The notes: generated by a model from the letters alone, not told the origin. A stretch of 64,000 nucleotides of DNA from Roseococcus microcysteis (GCF_014764365.1 NZ_CP061718.1:2620501-2684500), one strand, 5' to 3'; counted from the first letter of the stretch, positions 51,104 through 60,956 are shown. Numbers and translations are program-made.

Positions 51104-52081
51104 TCAATTCTCCGGACGGGGCGGCAACATCAGCGCCGAGGGCGGCACCAGCACAAGCCCCCGCGCGGCCACGGCCGCCGCCCAGGCCGAGACACGCTCC
51201 ACCGCCACCGGCGTCGCCTCGCCCAGATAGCCCATGGCCGAGCCCCGCTCGCGTGCCGCGCGTTCCAGTTGGGACAGGCGCAGCTCGATCTCGGCGCGGG
51301 TGGAGGGCGCGTCCAGCACCACATCCACGCTCCGCCCCCAGACCAGGCGCGGCGCCGGCTGGCCCGGGCGAGGGTCTATGTAGAGGAAGCCCGCCGCCTC
51401 CACCTGGCGCTGCATGGCGTCGAACTGGTCGGGCAGGGCGGCGAAGCGCTCGCCGCGCAGCGGGCCCAGCGCGCCCACCACCCCCACATGCCCGCCATGG
51501 CGCCGCAGCAGCCATTCGAGGCGCTGGGCATTCTCGGCGCGCGACACGCCGGTCAACAGGGCGCGGGGGCCGGGGTCATTCAGGGGGAAGCCGGTGGGCT
51601 CCAGCGGCAGGGCCAGCAGCGTCTCGAAGCCGCGCAGCCGGGCCTGCTGCAGCAGGGGCCCTGGCTCGGTCGCATAGGGGCTGAAGGCGAGGCCCACCGC
51701 CACGGGCAAGGACTGGATGGCCTGGGCCGTGACCTCCGCGCTCATCCCCAGGCCGCCGGCGATGATGGCGACCGGAATGCGTCCCTGGGCGGCGGGGGCG
51801 GGGCGCGCGAAGGCAAGGCGCGGCGGCGTGGCGGGCGGGGCCGCGACGGGGGGTGGGGTTGGGGGTGGGGGTGGCGGCTCGGGCGCGGCCTCCGGCGGCG
51901 GCTCCGGCGTCATGGTGTCCGGCGGGGACTCGGTGACCACCTCCTCCTCGGCCGGCGGGGGGCCGAGCGCGACCAGCACCACCCCGCCGCCGAGCAGCGC
52001 CACCAGCACCGCGGCCCAGAACAGGCCCAGCAGGCGCCAGCCCCATGGGCGGCGCGCCACGGGTTCCGGCCCTTCAGCCAC
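51104..52081 (-). CDS. divergent polysaccharide deacetylase family protein
   Basis: This 325-residue protein has an N-terminal transmembrane anchor (LLGLFWAAVLVALLGGGVVLVAL), a Pro/Glu-rich spacer and a periplasmic domain of the YibQ/divergent polysaccharide deacetylase family (IPVAIIAGGLGMS, LLALPLEPTGFPLNDPGPRALLTG, YIDPRP). The usual Asp-Asp of the first motif (IDDLG) is Gly-Gly here, so metal-dependent deacetylation is doubtful. It lies between ctpA and rppH, a frequent neighbourhood. Confidence 0.85.
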   Translation of the reverse strand: MAEGPEPVARRPWGWRLLGLFWAAVLVALLGGGVVLVALGPPPAEEEVVTESPPDTMTPEPPPEAAPEPPPPPPTPPPVAAPPATPPRLAFARPAPAAQGRIPVAIIAGGLGMSAEVTAQAIQSLPVAVGLAFSPYATEPGPLLQQARLRGFETLLALPLEPTGFPLNDPGPRALLTGVSRAENAQRLEWLLRRHGGHVGVVGALGPLRGERFAALPDQFDAMQRQVEAAGFLYIDPRPGQPAPRLVWGRSVDVVLDAPSTRAEIELRLSQLERAARERGSAMGYLGEATPVAVERVSAWAAAVAARGLVLVPPSALMLPPRPEN

Positions 52082-52253
52082 GGCGCGGGTCGGGCGGGGT
52101 CAGGAATGGGCGCATGGGGCTGGATTCACCGGATTGCGTGAAGATTTTCGCAACGGCGGCGCCGAAACACCAGCCCGGCGGCCCGCCCATGGTAATGTTC
52201 CATGACAAGGAGCCACGGCGTCGGGCCGCCACCGACGCCTGATCGGAACGCCC

Positions 52254-52766
52254 ATGGACCCGCAGATTTTCGCAGACGCCCTGCTCTCGCCCGCGCCCCA
52301 TGCCGACATCCCGCCGGACCAGCGGATCTTCGAACCCTTCATCGGCAGCTGGGCGCTGGAGGTGCGCTGGTACGGACCCGACAAGGCCCTGATCCGCGAG
52401 GAGGAGGGCGAATGGCATTTCGCGCGGGTGCTGGAGGGCCGCGGCATCCAGGATGTCTGGATCGTCCCGCCGCGCGGCCGGCGTGAGGTCAGCGCCTATG
52501 AATACGGCACCAGCCTGCGCTTCCATGACCCGGCCCTGGGCGCCTGGCGGTCCACATGGGTCGGGCCCATGCACGGGGCCGTCCTGACCTTCACGGCCCG
52601 GCGAAACGGCGATGCCGTGGTGCTGGAGACGACGTCCGACGTGGCGCCCGCCCGCCGCTGGAGCTTCCGCGACATCACACCCTCCGCCTTCACCTGGGTC
52701 CATGAAGCGCGGGAGGGTGAGGAATGGCGCCTGGTCCAGAGCTTCGCGGCGCGGCGACTGGCCTAG
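52254..52766 (+). CDS. hypothetical protein, DUF1579-like
   Basis: This 170-residue soluble protein without signal peptide has features of a small beta-barrel: FEPFIGSWALEVRWY, then alternating strands and WSFRDITPSAFTWVHEAREGEEWRLVQSF. A Gly-x-Trp near the start of the barrel and a closing x-W-R-x-V-x-x-F are common in calycin-like or DUF1579-type proteins. The function is unknown. It is read alone, against its neighbours. Confidence 0.65.
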   Translation: MDPQIFADALLSPAPHADIPPDQRIFEPFIGSWALEVRWYGPDKALIREEEGEWHFARVLEGRGIQDVWIVPPRGRREVSAYEYGTSLRFHDPALGAWRSTWVGPMHGAVLTFTARRNGDAVVLETTSDVAPARRWSFRDITPSAFTWVHEAREGEEWRLVQSFAARRLA

Positions 52767-52778
52767 GTCGCTTGCCCT

Positions 52779-52822
52779 GCGGCCGATTCACGCCCCCGGT
52801 TCCACCGGGGACGATCGGACGC
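52779..52822. repeat. GATTCAC palindromic element between convergent genes
   Basis: GCGGCCGATTCACGCC on the left and GACGATCGGACGC on the right flank an inner stem CCCCCGGTTCCACCGGGG. It lies just after the ctpA TAG stop (52826-52828, minus strand) and 12 bases after the convergent hypothetical gene, so it could end transcription from both sides. Confidence 0.8.
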
Positions 52823-52825
52823 TGG

Positions 52826-54220
52826 CTAGCGCTGCGCCCGGCGCGGCGGGTTGGCCACCAGGCCACGCACCAGAACCAGCCCCTGCTGGAGCTGGAAATC
52901 CGTCTCCGGCCGGGTCAGGTCCAGCGTCGGGAACCCCTCGGGCGGCTCGCGCTGGATGCGGTCGGCCAGGCCGGCCGGCAGGTTCAGCGGCGCGGGCTGG
53001 ACCGTGGGCGGCGTGGTGGGCGTCGTCGTTTCGGCCCGCAGCGCGCGGCGCAAATTGGATTCCCGGTCCCGCTCGCGCTGGGGGTTCGCCTCGGCCGTGG
53101 TGGTGGTGGCGCGGCTGGCCAGCACCTCGATGTCCGGCTCGATCCCGGTGGCCTGGATGGACCGGCCGGAGGGCGTGTAGTACCGCGCCGTCGTGATGCG
53201 GATGGCGCCATTGTTGCCGCCCAGCGGCATCACCGTCTGCACCGAGCCCTTGCCGAAGCTGCGCACGCCCAGGATCACGGCGCGGCGGTGGTCCTGCAGG
53301 GCGCCGGCCACGATCTCGCTGGCCGAGGCGCTGCCGCCATTCACCAGCACCACCATGGGCAGCCCGTTCGCGATGTCGCCGCTGCGCGCGTTCCAGCGCT
53401 GCGCGTCCTCGCTGCGGCGGGCGCGGGTGGAGACGATCTCGCCCTGGTCCAGGAAGCTGTCCGTCACCTGCACCGCCTGGTCCAGCAGCCCGCCCGGATT
53501 GTTCCGCAGATCCAGGATCAGGCCGCGCAGGTTGTTGCCGGCCTGCTGCCGCAGGCTGGACAGGGCGCGGCGGACATTGGCCTCCGTCTGCTCGTTGAAG
53601 GAGGTGACGCGGATGTAGCCGATGTCGTTCCCCTCCATCCGGAAGCGGACGATCTGCGGCCGGATCACGTCGCGGACGATGGTCAGCTCGATGGCGGTGG
53701 GCGTGTTCTCGCGCCGGATGGTCAGGCGCAGGGAGGTCCCGCGCTCCCCACGCATCGTGTCCACGGCCTCCTGCAGGGTCATGCCCTGGGTGGAATTGCC
53801 GTTGAGGTGCGTGATGTTGTCGCCGGGACGGATGCCCGCGCGCGCCGCCGGCGTGTCGTCAATGGGCGAGATGACGCGGATATAGCCGCCCTCCTGCGTC
53901 ACCTCGATGCCCAGCCCGCCGAACTCGCCGCGGGTCTGCACCTGCATGTCGCGGAAATTGCGGGGGTTGAGGTAGGCGCTGTGCGGGTCGAGCCCGGTCA
54001 GCATGCCGTTGATGGCGTTCTCCACCAGGTCACGGTCCTGCACCGGCTCGACATATTCGGCGCGGACGCGGGCGAAGACATCGCCGAAGAGCTGCAACAG
54101 GCGGTAGGTCTCGGCCCGGCCGCCATCCTGCTGCGCGATGGCGCCCACGAACGGCCCGGCCAGGATGCCGGCCGCGAAGGCACCCGCGAGGGCGGTGGCA
54201 GTGCGCAGCTTCAACTTCAT
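52826..54220 (-). CDS. ctpA: carboxy-terminal processing protease, S41 family
   Basis: This 464-residue periplasmic protease has an N-terminal signal anchor (LRTATALAGAFAAGILAGPFVGAIA), a PDZ domain (about 95-175, GGLGIEVTQEGGYIRVISPI) and the peptidase core with the Ser in VNGGSASASEIVAGAL and the Lys in SFGKGSVQTVMPL. It cleaves proteins or endopeptidases from the C-terminus and influences cell-wall metabolism. Thr/Pro-rich C-terminal tail. ATG at 54220. Confidence 0.93.
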   Translation of the reverse strand: MKLKLRTATALAGAFAAGILAGPFVGAIAQQDGGRAETYRLLQLFGDVFARVRAEYVEPVQDRDLVENAINGMLTGLDPHSAYLNPRNFRDMQVQTRGEFGGLGIEVTQEGGYIRVISPIDDTPAARAGIRPGDNITHLNGNSTQGMTLQEAVDTMRGERGTSLRLTIRRENTPTAIELTIVRDVIRPQIVRFRMEGNDIGYIRVTSFNEQTEANVRRALSSLRQQAGNNLRGLILDLRNNPGGLLDQAVQVTDSFLDQGEIVSTRARRSEDAQRWNARSGDIANGLPMVVLVNGGSASASEIVAGALQDHRRAVILGVRSFGKGSVQTVMPLGGNNGAIRITTARYYTPSGRSIQATGIEPDIEVLASRATTTTAEANPQRERDRESNLRRALRAETTTPTTPPTVQPAPLNLPAGLADRIQREPPEGFPTLDLTRPETDFQLQQGLVLVRGLVANPPRRAQR

Positions 54221-54424
54221 CGGGCAGGCCCCATTTCTTCCGTGAACACGACGGTCGGCGGGCAGGATATACCTCCGGGCCGGTGGCGGGAACGGCGCAG
54301 TTGCAGGCAACCCTCCGCCGCAGCATGTGGCCCGGCGGTCCGGGCGCACAACCCCGCCGTGTTTCCGCCATGGCGCCGCGGGCGGGAAACATTGTAAGGA
54401 TTTGTTGCCTGGGAGTTTACATGG

Positions 54425-55971
54425 ATGCGTGATCTCGACCTGCTGCGGCTGGAGCGGCGTGTGGGTCAAATGCTCGTCCCGCTGGCCGAGACGCCCGGGG
54501 CCGCAGTGGGGGTGGCGCGCGACGGCATGCTGCTGCTGCGCCGTTCCGCGGGCCTTGCCTCCATCGAGCTGAACGCGCCCATCGGCATCCCCACCACCTT
54601 CCGCATCGCCTCCGTCTCCAAGCAGTTCACCTGCGCCGCCATCCTGATGCTGGCGCGCGATGGGCTGTTGCGGCTGGACGACACGCTGGGAGCCCACCTG
54701 CCCTGGCTGCCCGCCGAACTCGGCGCCGTGACGCTGGACCAGGCCATGCGCAATGCCGGCGGGCTGCGCGACGTGCTGGAACTGGCGCGGCTGGGCGGCG
54801 CGGACCTGGCCACGCCGGTGACCGAGGTGGAGCTGGACGCGCTCATCGCCCGGCAGGAGGGGCTGAACTTCGCCCCCGGCACGCGCTTCCTCTATTCCAA
54901 CACGGGCTTCCGCCTGCTGGGCCAGGTGGTGGAGCGCGTGGCGCGGCAGTCGCTGGCGGTGTTCCTGGAACGGCGCATCTTCGGCCCGCTGGGCATGACG
55001 CGCACCCGCCACACGCCGGACCTCTCGGTGCCCGTGCCAGGGCTGGCCACCGGTTACCTGCCCGATGGCGCCGGGGGCTGGCGCCGCGCGCCGCATGGCT
55101 TCCCGCTGGGGGGCGAGGGCGGCCTTGTCTCGGGCGTGGAGGATCTGGCGCTCTGGGCGCGCTGCCTCTCGCTGGGCACCCTGCAATCCGAGCTGGAGGG
55201 GATGATCGAGGAGACGGCGCCCTTCGCCAATGGCGCCATGAACCGCTACGCGCGGGGGCTGGAGGTGGAGAACTGGCGCGGCATCCAGACCGTCAGCCAT
55301 GGCGGGCTCTGGCCCGGCTACAAGACCGCCTTCCTGCGCGTGCCGGAACGGCGGCTGACCGTCATCGTCATCACGAACAATGCCTCGCTCGATCCGCACC
55401 ACATGGCCCTGCAGGTGCTGGAGGCCGCGCTGCAGGGCGACCCCGCCCTGCGCCCGCCCCCGCCGCATGTGCCGAGCGAGGGCATGGCCGGAACCTGGCT
55501 GTGCGAGGAGGCGGGGCTGTCGCTGGACATCGAGCCGGACCTGCTGGCGCGCATGCACGGCGTGCCCTTCACCCTGATCCCTGGCGAGGATGGCCGCCTC
55601 ACGGCCCGGCGCGGCGCCTTCCCCTTCCAGGTGGCCCCCCGCGCGACGGCGTGCTGGAGGTGGAGGTGGATGCCGGCCAGATGCTGCGCTTCCGCCGCGC
55701 CGAAGCCGTGCCCCCGCCGGCGCTGGACGGCACATGGCATTGCGCGGAACTCGGCGCGCGCTGGCACATCGAGGGGGAGGCGCTGCACGCCCAGGGCCCG
55801 CTGCGGAATGCCGGGCCCTGGCGCCTCTCGGCGCTGTCGCCGCGGCATCTGCGGGTGCACATGCCCTCGGTGCTGTTCGAGGGCTGGGCGGATGCGGTGC
55901 TGGCCGCGGATGGCCGCAGCCTGACGGTCAATGCCGCGCGCGCGCGCGGGCTGGTGTTCGTGCGGGGTTAG
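54425..55971 (+). CDS. serine hydrolase, D-aminopeptidase/beta-lactamase class C family (one-base frameshift)
   Basis: This penicillin-binding-fold enzyme has the motif SVSKQF with nucleophile Ser and Lys, the tyrosine motif YSNTGF and HGGLWPGYK. After the catalytic domain come two small beta-barrel domains of the D-aminopeptidase DAP type. The frame shifts at the C6 run 55635-55640; one added C restores FQVAPPARDGVLEVEVDAGQ and a 515-residue protein, the usual length. Without it the second barrel is lost. Sequence error is likely. Confidence 0.84.
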
Positions 55972-55979
55972 CATCCGCT

Positions 55980-56030
55980 GAGCGGGCGATTCACCGCTAC
56001 GGCGATTCCGCCTCCGCGGATCGCCCGCTA
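55980..56030. repeat. GATTCAC palindromic element at the aminotransferase 3' end
   Basis: GAGCGGGCGATTCACCGC on the left and GCGGATCGCCCGCTA on the right form a long dyad whose arms (AGCGGGCGAT/ATCGCCCGCT) pair perfectly over ten bases. The terminal CTA is the complement of the aminotransferase TAG stop. The serine hydrolase gene ends nine bases before it on the other strand. Confidence 0.85.
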
Positions 56031-57236
56031 ACCCTTCGCATAGACCTCCACCGCCGCCTGCACGCCGCCCTTCGCGTGCGGCACGCCGGCCACCTGCATG
56101 GCCATCTCCACCGCGCCCAGCGTGCCGATCACCATGGCCTCGTTCAAATCGCCCAGATGGCCGATGCGGAAGACGCGGCCGCCCAGCTTGCCCAGCCCGC
56201 CGCCCAGCGAGACGTTGAAGCGTTCCAGCGCCACGCGCCGCAGGTCGTCGGCGTTGTGGCCCTCGGGCATCAGGATGGCGGTGACGCTGTCCGACCAGCG
56301 CTCCGGGTTCTGGCAAAACAGTTGCGGGCCGTTGTTGCCGGACCAGTGCTGCACGGCCGCGCGTACGCCGGCCGCAAGGCGCGCATGGCGGGCGAAGACG
56401 TTCTCCAGCCCCTCCTCCTCCAGCATCAGCCGCAGCGATTCCTGGAGGCCGTAGAACAGCGTGATGGGAACGGTGCCCACGAAGCTCTTGTGGCGCCGGC
56501 CGAGCATCTCGGTCCAGTCGAAATAGTGGCGCGGATGGGTGCTGGCGCGGTGCGCGGCCATGGCCTTTTCGGAGGCGCCATTGAAGCTGAAGCCCGTGGG
56601 CAGCATCAGCCCCTTCTGGCTGCCGCCCACGCAGACATCCACGCCCCATTCGTCCATGCGGAAATCATAGGAGCCGAGCGAGGAGATGGTGTCCGCCATC
56701 AGCAGCGCCGGATGCTTCACGCGGTCCATGGCGGCGCGGATCTGCTCGATGGGCAGGCGCGTGCCGGCGGCGGTCTCGTTGTGGACGGCGCAGACGGCCT
56801 TGATGCGGTGTTCCGTGTCGGCTTCCAGCGCGGCCTCGATGGCCGCGATGTCGCAGCCGCGGCGCCAGTCGGCCGCCACCATCCGCACCTCGAAGCCCAG
56901 CCGCTCGCACATCTTAGCCCAGCTGTCGGAGAAATAGCCCGTCTCCGGGATCAGCACGAGGTCGCCGGGGGAGAGGGTGTTGACCAGCGACGCCTCCCAG
57001 GCGCCATGGCCGGAGGCGGTGTAGAAGAAGATGTGCTGCGTGGTCTTCAGCACCTTCTTCAGGCCCGCCACGCAGGCATCATAGACCGCCAGGAAGTTCG
57101 GGTCGTTAAAGTCCATGCTGGCCCGCGCGGTGGCGAGCAGGACGGAATCCGGGATGTTGGTCGGGCCGGGATTGGCGAAGAACAGGCGCCCGCGGGCCGT
57201 GGGGCGCGCGGGCTTCGTCTGGGTGCTTCCGTCCAT
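56028..57236 (-). CDS. class V aminotransferase, serine/alanine-glyoxylate type
   Basis: This 402-residue PLP enzyme of the alanine-glyoxylate/serine-glyoxylate family has NPGPTNIPDSVL at the start, YTASGHGAWEASLVN (PLP phosphate), AVHNETAAGTRLPI, and the PLP lysine in VGGSQKGLMLPTG. It probably transfers an amino group between serine or alanine and glyoxylate. An upstream ATG at 57320 would add an unlikely tail; the ATG at 57236 fits the family. It is divergent from the methyltransferase gene. Confidence 0.88.
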   Translation of the reverse strand: MDGSTQTKPARPTARGRLFFANPGPTNIPDSVLLATARASMDFNDPNFLAVYDACVAGLKKVLKTTQHIFFYTASGHGAWEASLVNTLSPGDLVLIPETGYFSDSWAKMCERLGFEVRMVAADWRRGCDIAAIEAALEADTEHRIKAVCAVHNETAAGTRLPIEQIRAAMDRVKHPALLMADTISSLGSYDFRMDEWGVDVCVGGSQKGLMLPTGFSFNGASEKAMAAHRASTHPRHYFDWTEMLGRRHKSFVGTVPITLFYGLQESLRLMLEEEGLENVFARHARLAAGVRAAVQHWSGNNGPQLFCQNPERWSDSVTAILMPEGHNADDLRRVALERFNVSLGGGLGKLGGRVFRIGHLGDLNEAMVIGTLGAVEMAMQVAGVPHAKGGVQAAVEVYAKG

Positions 57237-57397
57237 GGGGGCGCTTCTTCCTGCGTGCGGCGTTGCCCGCAGTAAAGGCCCAAAGGCTTCGTGCTTCAAC
57301 ACGTCATCCCGCCGGACCAATGTCAGATTGCCATTTCCGGCCGGTTGTGTGCTTTGTGGCTCCGAAAATCTCCCTCTCGATCCGCCCGGAGGATGCC

Positions 57398-58366
57398 ATG
57401 TGGACAGACCTCAACACCAACCCGCGCATCTACGCCACGCCGGAGGATGATGCGCGCCAGGACGTCGAAGTGGGGGATTTCCGCGCCCGTTCCCTTCTCA
57501 TGGCCGGCCGCGACAAGACGATCCTCGAGATCGGCGCCGGGTACTCGCCCCTGTTCCGCAAGGCGGAAGGCTACAACGTCCGCATCGTGGACCATCTGCC
57601 CACCGAGCAGCTGGTGGAGAAGTACCGGCAACTGGGAGTGGACACCTCCCGCATCGAGCAGGTGGATTATGTCTACACTGGCCAATCCATCCCGGAGATG
57701 GTCGGCGGGCAGAAATTCGACGTGGTCTATGCCTCCCATGTCGTCGAGCACGCGACCGATTTCGTGGGCTTCCTCCAGGGTTCGCTGGATGTGCTGACGC
57801 CGGAGGGCGTCATCATCCTCCTCGTGCCCGACAAGCGCTATTGCTTCGATTTCTTCCAGCCCCTGACGGACAGCGCCAAGGTGCTTTCGGACCATGTCGC
57901 GAAGGCCCGGCGCCACAGCTTCGAAAGCCTCTACCGGGAGGAGATGCAGGTCATGGCCGAACATGGCGGGGAGGAGCGCGAGCGCTTCGGCCCGGAGCCG
58001 CGCCTGGCCTGGTGGCAGGGCGCCGTCGCGGACATCCATCTGTTCCGCCACGACCCGCAGGCGCGCTTCGCCTCGGTGCTGGCGCAGGCCCGGTCGAGCG
58101 AATACGTGGACGCCCACGAGTATTTCTTCATCCCCTCCACCTTCCAGCTTGTCGTGGAGGAGATGAACTTCCTGGGCGTGCTGCCCCTTCGGCTCGCCTT
58201 GCTCACGCGGTCGAGGGGGTGCGAATTCATGGCCGTCCTCACGCGCGCGCCGCTCGGCCGGATGAGCCGCGACGAGTTTCTCGCGACCAAGAAGATGCTG
58301 GCCGTGCGTTCCATCAAGGAGCAGATGGAAGCGTTCGGCCGCTTCCAGGAAGACGGCCGCGCCTGA
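57398..58366 (+). CDS. class I SAM-dependent methyltransferase-like protein
   Basis: This 322-residue protein carries motif I ILEIGAGYSPL, then VRIVDHLP (acid after strand 2) and DVVYASHVVEHATDFVGFL (motif II, with His-Val-Val-Glu-His), followed by a large unassigned C-terminal half. It resembles the methyltransferase domains often found near glycan or surface-layer loci; the substrate is not deducible. CGGAGG precedes the ATG at 57398, which fixes the start. Confidence 0.78.
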   Translation: MWTDLNTNPRIYATPEDDARQDVEVGDFRARSLLMAGRDKTILEIGAGYSPLFRKAEGYNVRIVDHLPTEQLVEKYRQLGVDTSRIEQVDYVYTGQSIPEMVGGQKFDVVYASHVVEHATDFVGFLQGSLDVLTPEGVIILLVPDKRYCFDFFQPLTDSAKVLSDHVAKARRHSFESLYREEMQVMAEHGGEERERFGPEPRLAWWQGAVADIHLFRHDPQARFASVLAQARSSEYVDAHEYFFIPSTFQLVVEEMNFLGVLPLRLALLTRSRGCEFMAVLTRAPLGRMSRDEFLATKKMLAVRSIKEQMEAFGRFQEDGRA

Positions 58367-58381
58367 GATCCGGCCCGGACC

Positions 58382-59368
58382 TCAACGCTCCAGCCGGATG
58401 CCGGTCTGCGCCACCACGGCGCGGTATTTCTCCAGCTCCGCGCGCAGGAAGTCCCGCGTGACCTCGGGCGTGTTGGGCCCGGTCCAGGGCGCCACGCCAG
58501 CCTGGATGAGGCGCGCCTGGATGTCCGGCTCCGCCACGGTGGCGATCAGCGCGCGGTTGATCTGCGCGACGCGGTCCGCCGGCATGTTGGGCGGGCCGAT
58601 GATCATGTTCCAGGTCGTCATCTCGAAGCCCGGGATCGCGCCTTCGTGCAAGGTCGGGATGCCCGGGAAGGCGGGGAAGCGCTCGCGGCTGGTCACCGCC
58701 AGGCCCCGCACCATGCCGCCGCGCACATGCGCCGCCGCGGAGGCCAGCACCGCGATGCCAAACTGCCCCTGCCCCTGCTGGATGGCCGTCAGCATCAGAC
58801 CGCCGCTGCGATAGGAGACATGGAGGAACCGCGCGCCGATCTGCGCCGCCAGCATCTCCACGCCGAAATGCGGGATGGAGCCGACGCCCGAGGTCGCATA
58901 CGGGATTTCCTCGTTCCGCGAGGTGCGCAGATGCGCGATCACCTCCTCCGCCGTGCCGCCGGGAATGCCGGGATGCGCCACCAGGATCATGGGCGCGGTG
59001 CCCACCATGCCCAGATGCGTGAAGTCACGGATGGGGTCGTAGCTGGTGCCGCCTTGCAGCGCGGCGGGCACCACGGCGTGGGAGGAAACCTCGATCAGCA
59101 TCAGGTTGTGGCCATCGGCCGACTGGCGGCGCAGCCATTCGGACGCCACGGTGCCCGAGGCGCCCGGCCGGTTCTCCACCAGCACGCGCGCGTTGTTGCC
59201 GAGATTGGCCGCCAGCCGGTCGGCGATGAGGCGCGAGGCGATGTCGGTGGACCCGCCCGGCGCGAAGCCCACCGAGATGGAGACGGGGCGTTCCGGAAAT
59301 GTCTGCGCCGCCGCCACGAAGGGCGTGAGCAGCAGGGAACAGGCGAGGGCCGCGCGGCGCAGCAGCAT
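58382..59368 (-). CDS. tripartite tricarboxylate transporter substrate-binding protein (Bug/TctC)
   Basis: This 328-residue periplasmic receptor has signal peptide LLRRAALACSLLLTPFVAAAQ and the family start FPERPVSISVGFAPGGSTDIASRL. VENRPGASGTVASEWLRR and the RGLAVTSRERFPAFPGIPTLHEG block are hallmark segments. It captures organic acids for a TctAB-type permease, but no permease genes are near. Large paralogue families of these orphan receptors occur in Acetobacteraceae and Burkholderiales. Confidence 0.92.
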   Translation of the reverse strand: MLLRRAALACSLLLTPFVAAAQTFPERPVSISVGFAPGGSTDIASRLIADRLAANLGNNARVLVENRPGASGTVASEWLRRQSADGHNLMLIEVSSHAVVPAALQGGTSYDPIRDFTHLGMVGTAPMILVAHPGIPGGTAEEVIAHLRTSRNEEIPYATSGVGSIPHFGVEMLAAQIGARFLHVSYRSGGLMLTAIQQGQGQFGIAVLASAAAHVRGGMVRGLAVTSRERFPAFPGIPTLHEGAIPGFEMTTWNMIIGPPNMPADRVAQINRALIATVAEPDIQARLIQAGVAPWTGPNTPEVTRDFLRAELEKYRAVVAQTGIRLER

Positions 59369-59456
59369 GAAGGTGTCTCCCTTGGTGATTTCTTGTGCCC
59401 GCACCAAAGCGCGGGATGGTGGGCGGGGCAAGTCCGGTTGCGCTAGGCTGCCCGCC

Positions 59457-59870
59457 ATGACGCCCTTCCGCTGCCTGATCCCGCTGCTGCTGCTCGCCGC
59501 CTGCGCCACGCCGCAGCCCCCCGCCGCCTGCCCGCCCGGCCTGCAACAGGCCACGGTGGCGGAGGCCTATTTCGGCCGCACCTCGCCCGGCCGCGCCGAG
59601 ATCACGGAGGAGGAATGGCGCGGCTTCCTGGCCGACACCGTCACCCCCGCCTTCCCCGACGGGCTGACGGCGCTGGACGGCGCGGGCCAGTGGCGCAACG
59701 CGGAAGGGCGCATCCTGCTGGAGCGCAGCAAGGTGCTGCTGCTGGTGCTGCCCGGCACCGACCAGGCCGCCGCACGGGCCCGGCTGCTGCCCGTGGAGAA
59801 TGCGTGGAAGGCGCGCTTCAACCAGCAATCCGTGCTGACGGTGCTGCGCGGGGCGTGTGTGTCGTTCTGA
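59457..59870 (+). CDS. small lipoprotein, DUF3574-like
   Basis: This 137-residue protein has the lipoprotein signal MTPFRCLIPLLLLAAC with lipobox LAAC. The mature part begins after a Pro-rich stretch with AEAYFGRTSPGRAEITEEEWRGFLADTVTPAFPDGLTALDGAGQWRN, which matches the DUF3574 pattern as I remember it, and it ends with a possible disulfide Cys. The function is unknown. Its TGA abuts the TAG of the convergent oxidoreductase gene with no gap. Confidence 0.75.
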   Translation: MTPFRCLIPLLLLAACATPQPPAACPPGLQQATVAEAYFGRTSPGRAEITEEEWRGFLADTVTPAFPDGLTALDGAGQWRNAEGRILLERSKVLLLVLPGTDQAAARARLLPVENAWKARFNQQSVLTVLRGACVSF

Positions 59871-60956
59871 CTACGGCCCGTTGATGCCCAGGCTGGCCGC
59901 CGTGTCCAGGATGCTCTGCCAGGTCTCGCGCGTCAGCGGCACGCCGGACACCATGCGTTCCGCGCGGCGCGTCTTCTCCGGCTCGCCCGGCGCCAGCACG
60001 GGGGCGTCGGGGTCGATGGGCCGGCAGGACTTCACCCAGTCGAGATAGTTCTGCGCCGCTTCATGGAAGGCGGCCTCATCGGCGAAATGGCTGGGCGAGA
60101 GGTAGATGGACAGCATGCCGTTCGCGATGCGCCCACGCTCCGTGATGGGGCCGGAGCAGCCGCCGCCCGTCAGCGCGCCCGCCAGCAATTCGCACATGAA
60201 GGCGAGGCCCGACCCCTTGTGGTCACCGAAGGCGCGGATGGCGCCGGTGCCGCCGGCGGGGTTGCGCGGGCCGACCTCCGGGTAGTCGCCATAGAGGGTG
60301 TGCGGGTCGCCAGACATGCGGCCATCCGCCGTGACCAGCGCGTTGTCGGGCAGCGCCTTGCCGCCATTGCTGGCCACCAGCACCTTGCCCTCGGCGACGA
60401 AGGAGGTCGCGAAGTCCAGGATCACGGGGCCCGAGGGCAGCTTGACGCCCACGCTGAAGGGGGCGGTGGAAAAGCGACGCTCGGCGCCGCCGAAGGGCGC
60501 CACCAGCACGCTGCCCGCCACGTTCACGAAATGCACCGAGATCAGGCCCTGCGCCGCCGCCATCTCGGCATAGTCGCCGGTGCGGCCGATATGGCCGGCA
60601 TTGCGCAGCCCCACGATGCAGCAGCCCTGCGCCAGCGCGCGCGCGATGCCGAATTCCGCCGCCTGCTGCGCCACCGTCTGGCCGAAGCCGAACTTGCCGT
60701 CCAGCAGGGCGAAGGCGCCGCCATCGGTCACCACCTCGACCTTCTGGCCCGCGACCACATGCCCCGCCTTCTGCCATTCGACATAGCGCGGCACGCGCAC
60801 CACGCCATGGCTGTCATGGCCCGAGAGGTTGGCGCCGACCAGGTGGTTCGAGATGCGTGCCGCCTCGGTGGCGCTGCAGCCGGAGGCCGCGAAGATGCGC
60901 GTGACGAAGCCTTCCAGCTCCTCCACCGGGATGTACATGTAGTCGGGCTCGGCCAT
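59871..60956 (-). CDS. Ldh family oxidoreductase (type 2 malate/L-lactate dehydrogenase)
   Basis: This 361-residue NAD(P)-dependent enzyme of the Ldh_2 family is unrelated to classical Rossmann lactate dehydrogenases. It has the catalytic GHDSHGVVRVPRY, GKFGFGQ, GLRNAGHIGRTGDYAE and the Lys in FGDHKGSGLAFMCELL. Members reduce 2-oxo acids such as oxaloacetate, ureidoglycolate-derived acids or 2,3-diketogulonate. It lies 46 bases downstream of the sugar-transporter ATPase gene on the same strand, so its substrate may come from that transporter. Confidence 0.88.
   Translation of the reverse strand: MAEPDYMYIPVEELEGFVTRIFAASGCSATEAARISNHLVGANLSGHDSHGVVRVPRYVEWQKAGHVVAGQKVEVVTDGGAFALLDGKFGFGQTVAQQAAEFGIARALAQGCCIVGLRNAGHIGRTGDYAEMAAAQGLISVHFVNVAGSVLVAPFGGAERRFSTAPFSVGVKLPSGPVILDFATSFVAEGKVLVASNGGKALPDNALVTADGRMSGDPHTLYGDYPEVGPRNPAGGTGAIRAFGDHKGSGLAFMCELLAGALTGGGCSGPITERGRIANGMLSIYLSPSHFADEAAFHEAAQNYLDWVKSCRPIDPDAPVLAPGEPEKTRRAERMVSGVPLTRETWQSILDTAASLGINGP

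Noticed and set aside
54221-55735. N-terminal extension of the ctpA reading frame
   Set aside because: The open frame continues upstream of ctpA only because of base composition. The extension is antisense to the serine hydrolase gene, and the signal peptide begins at 54220.
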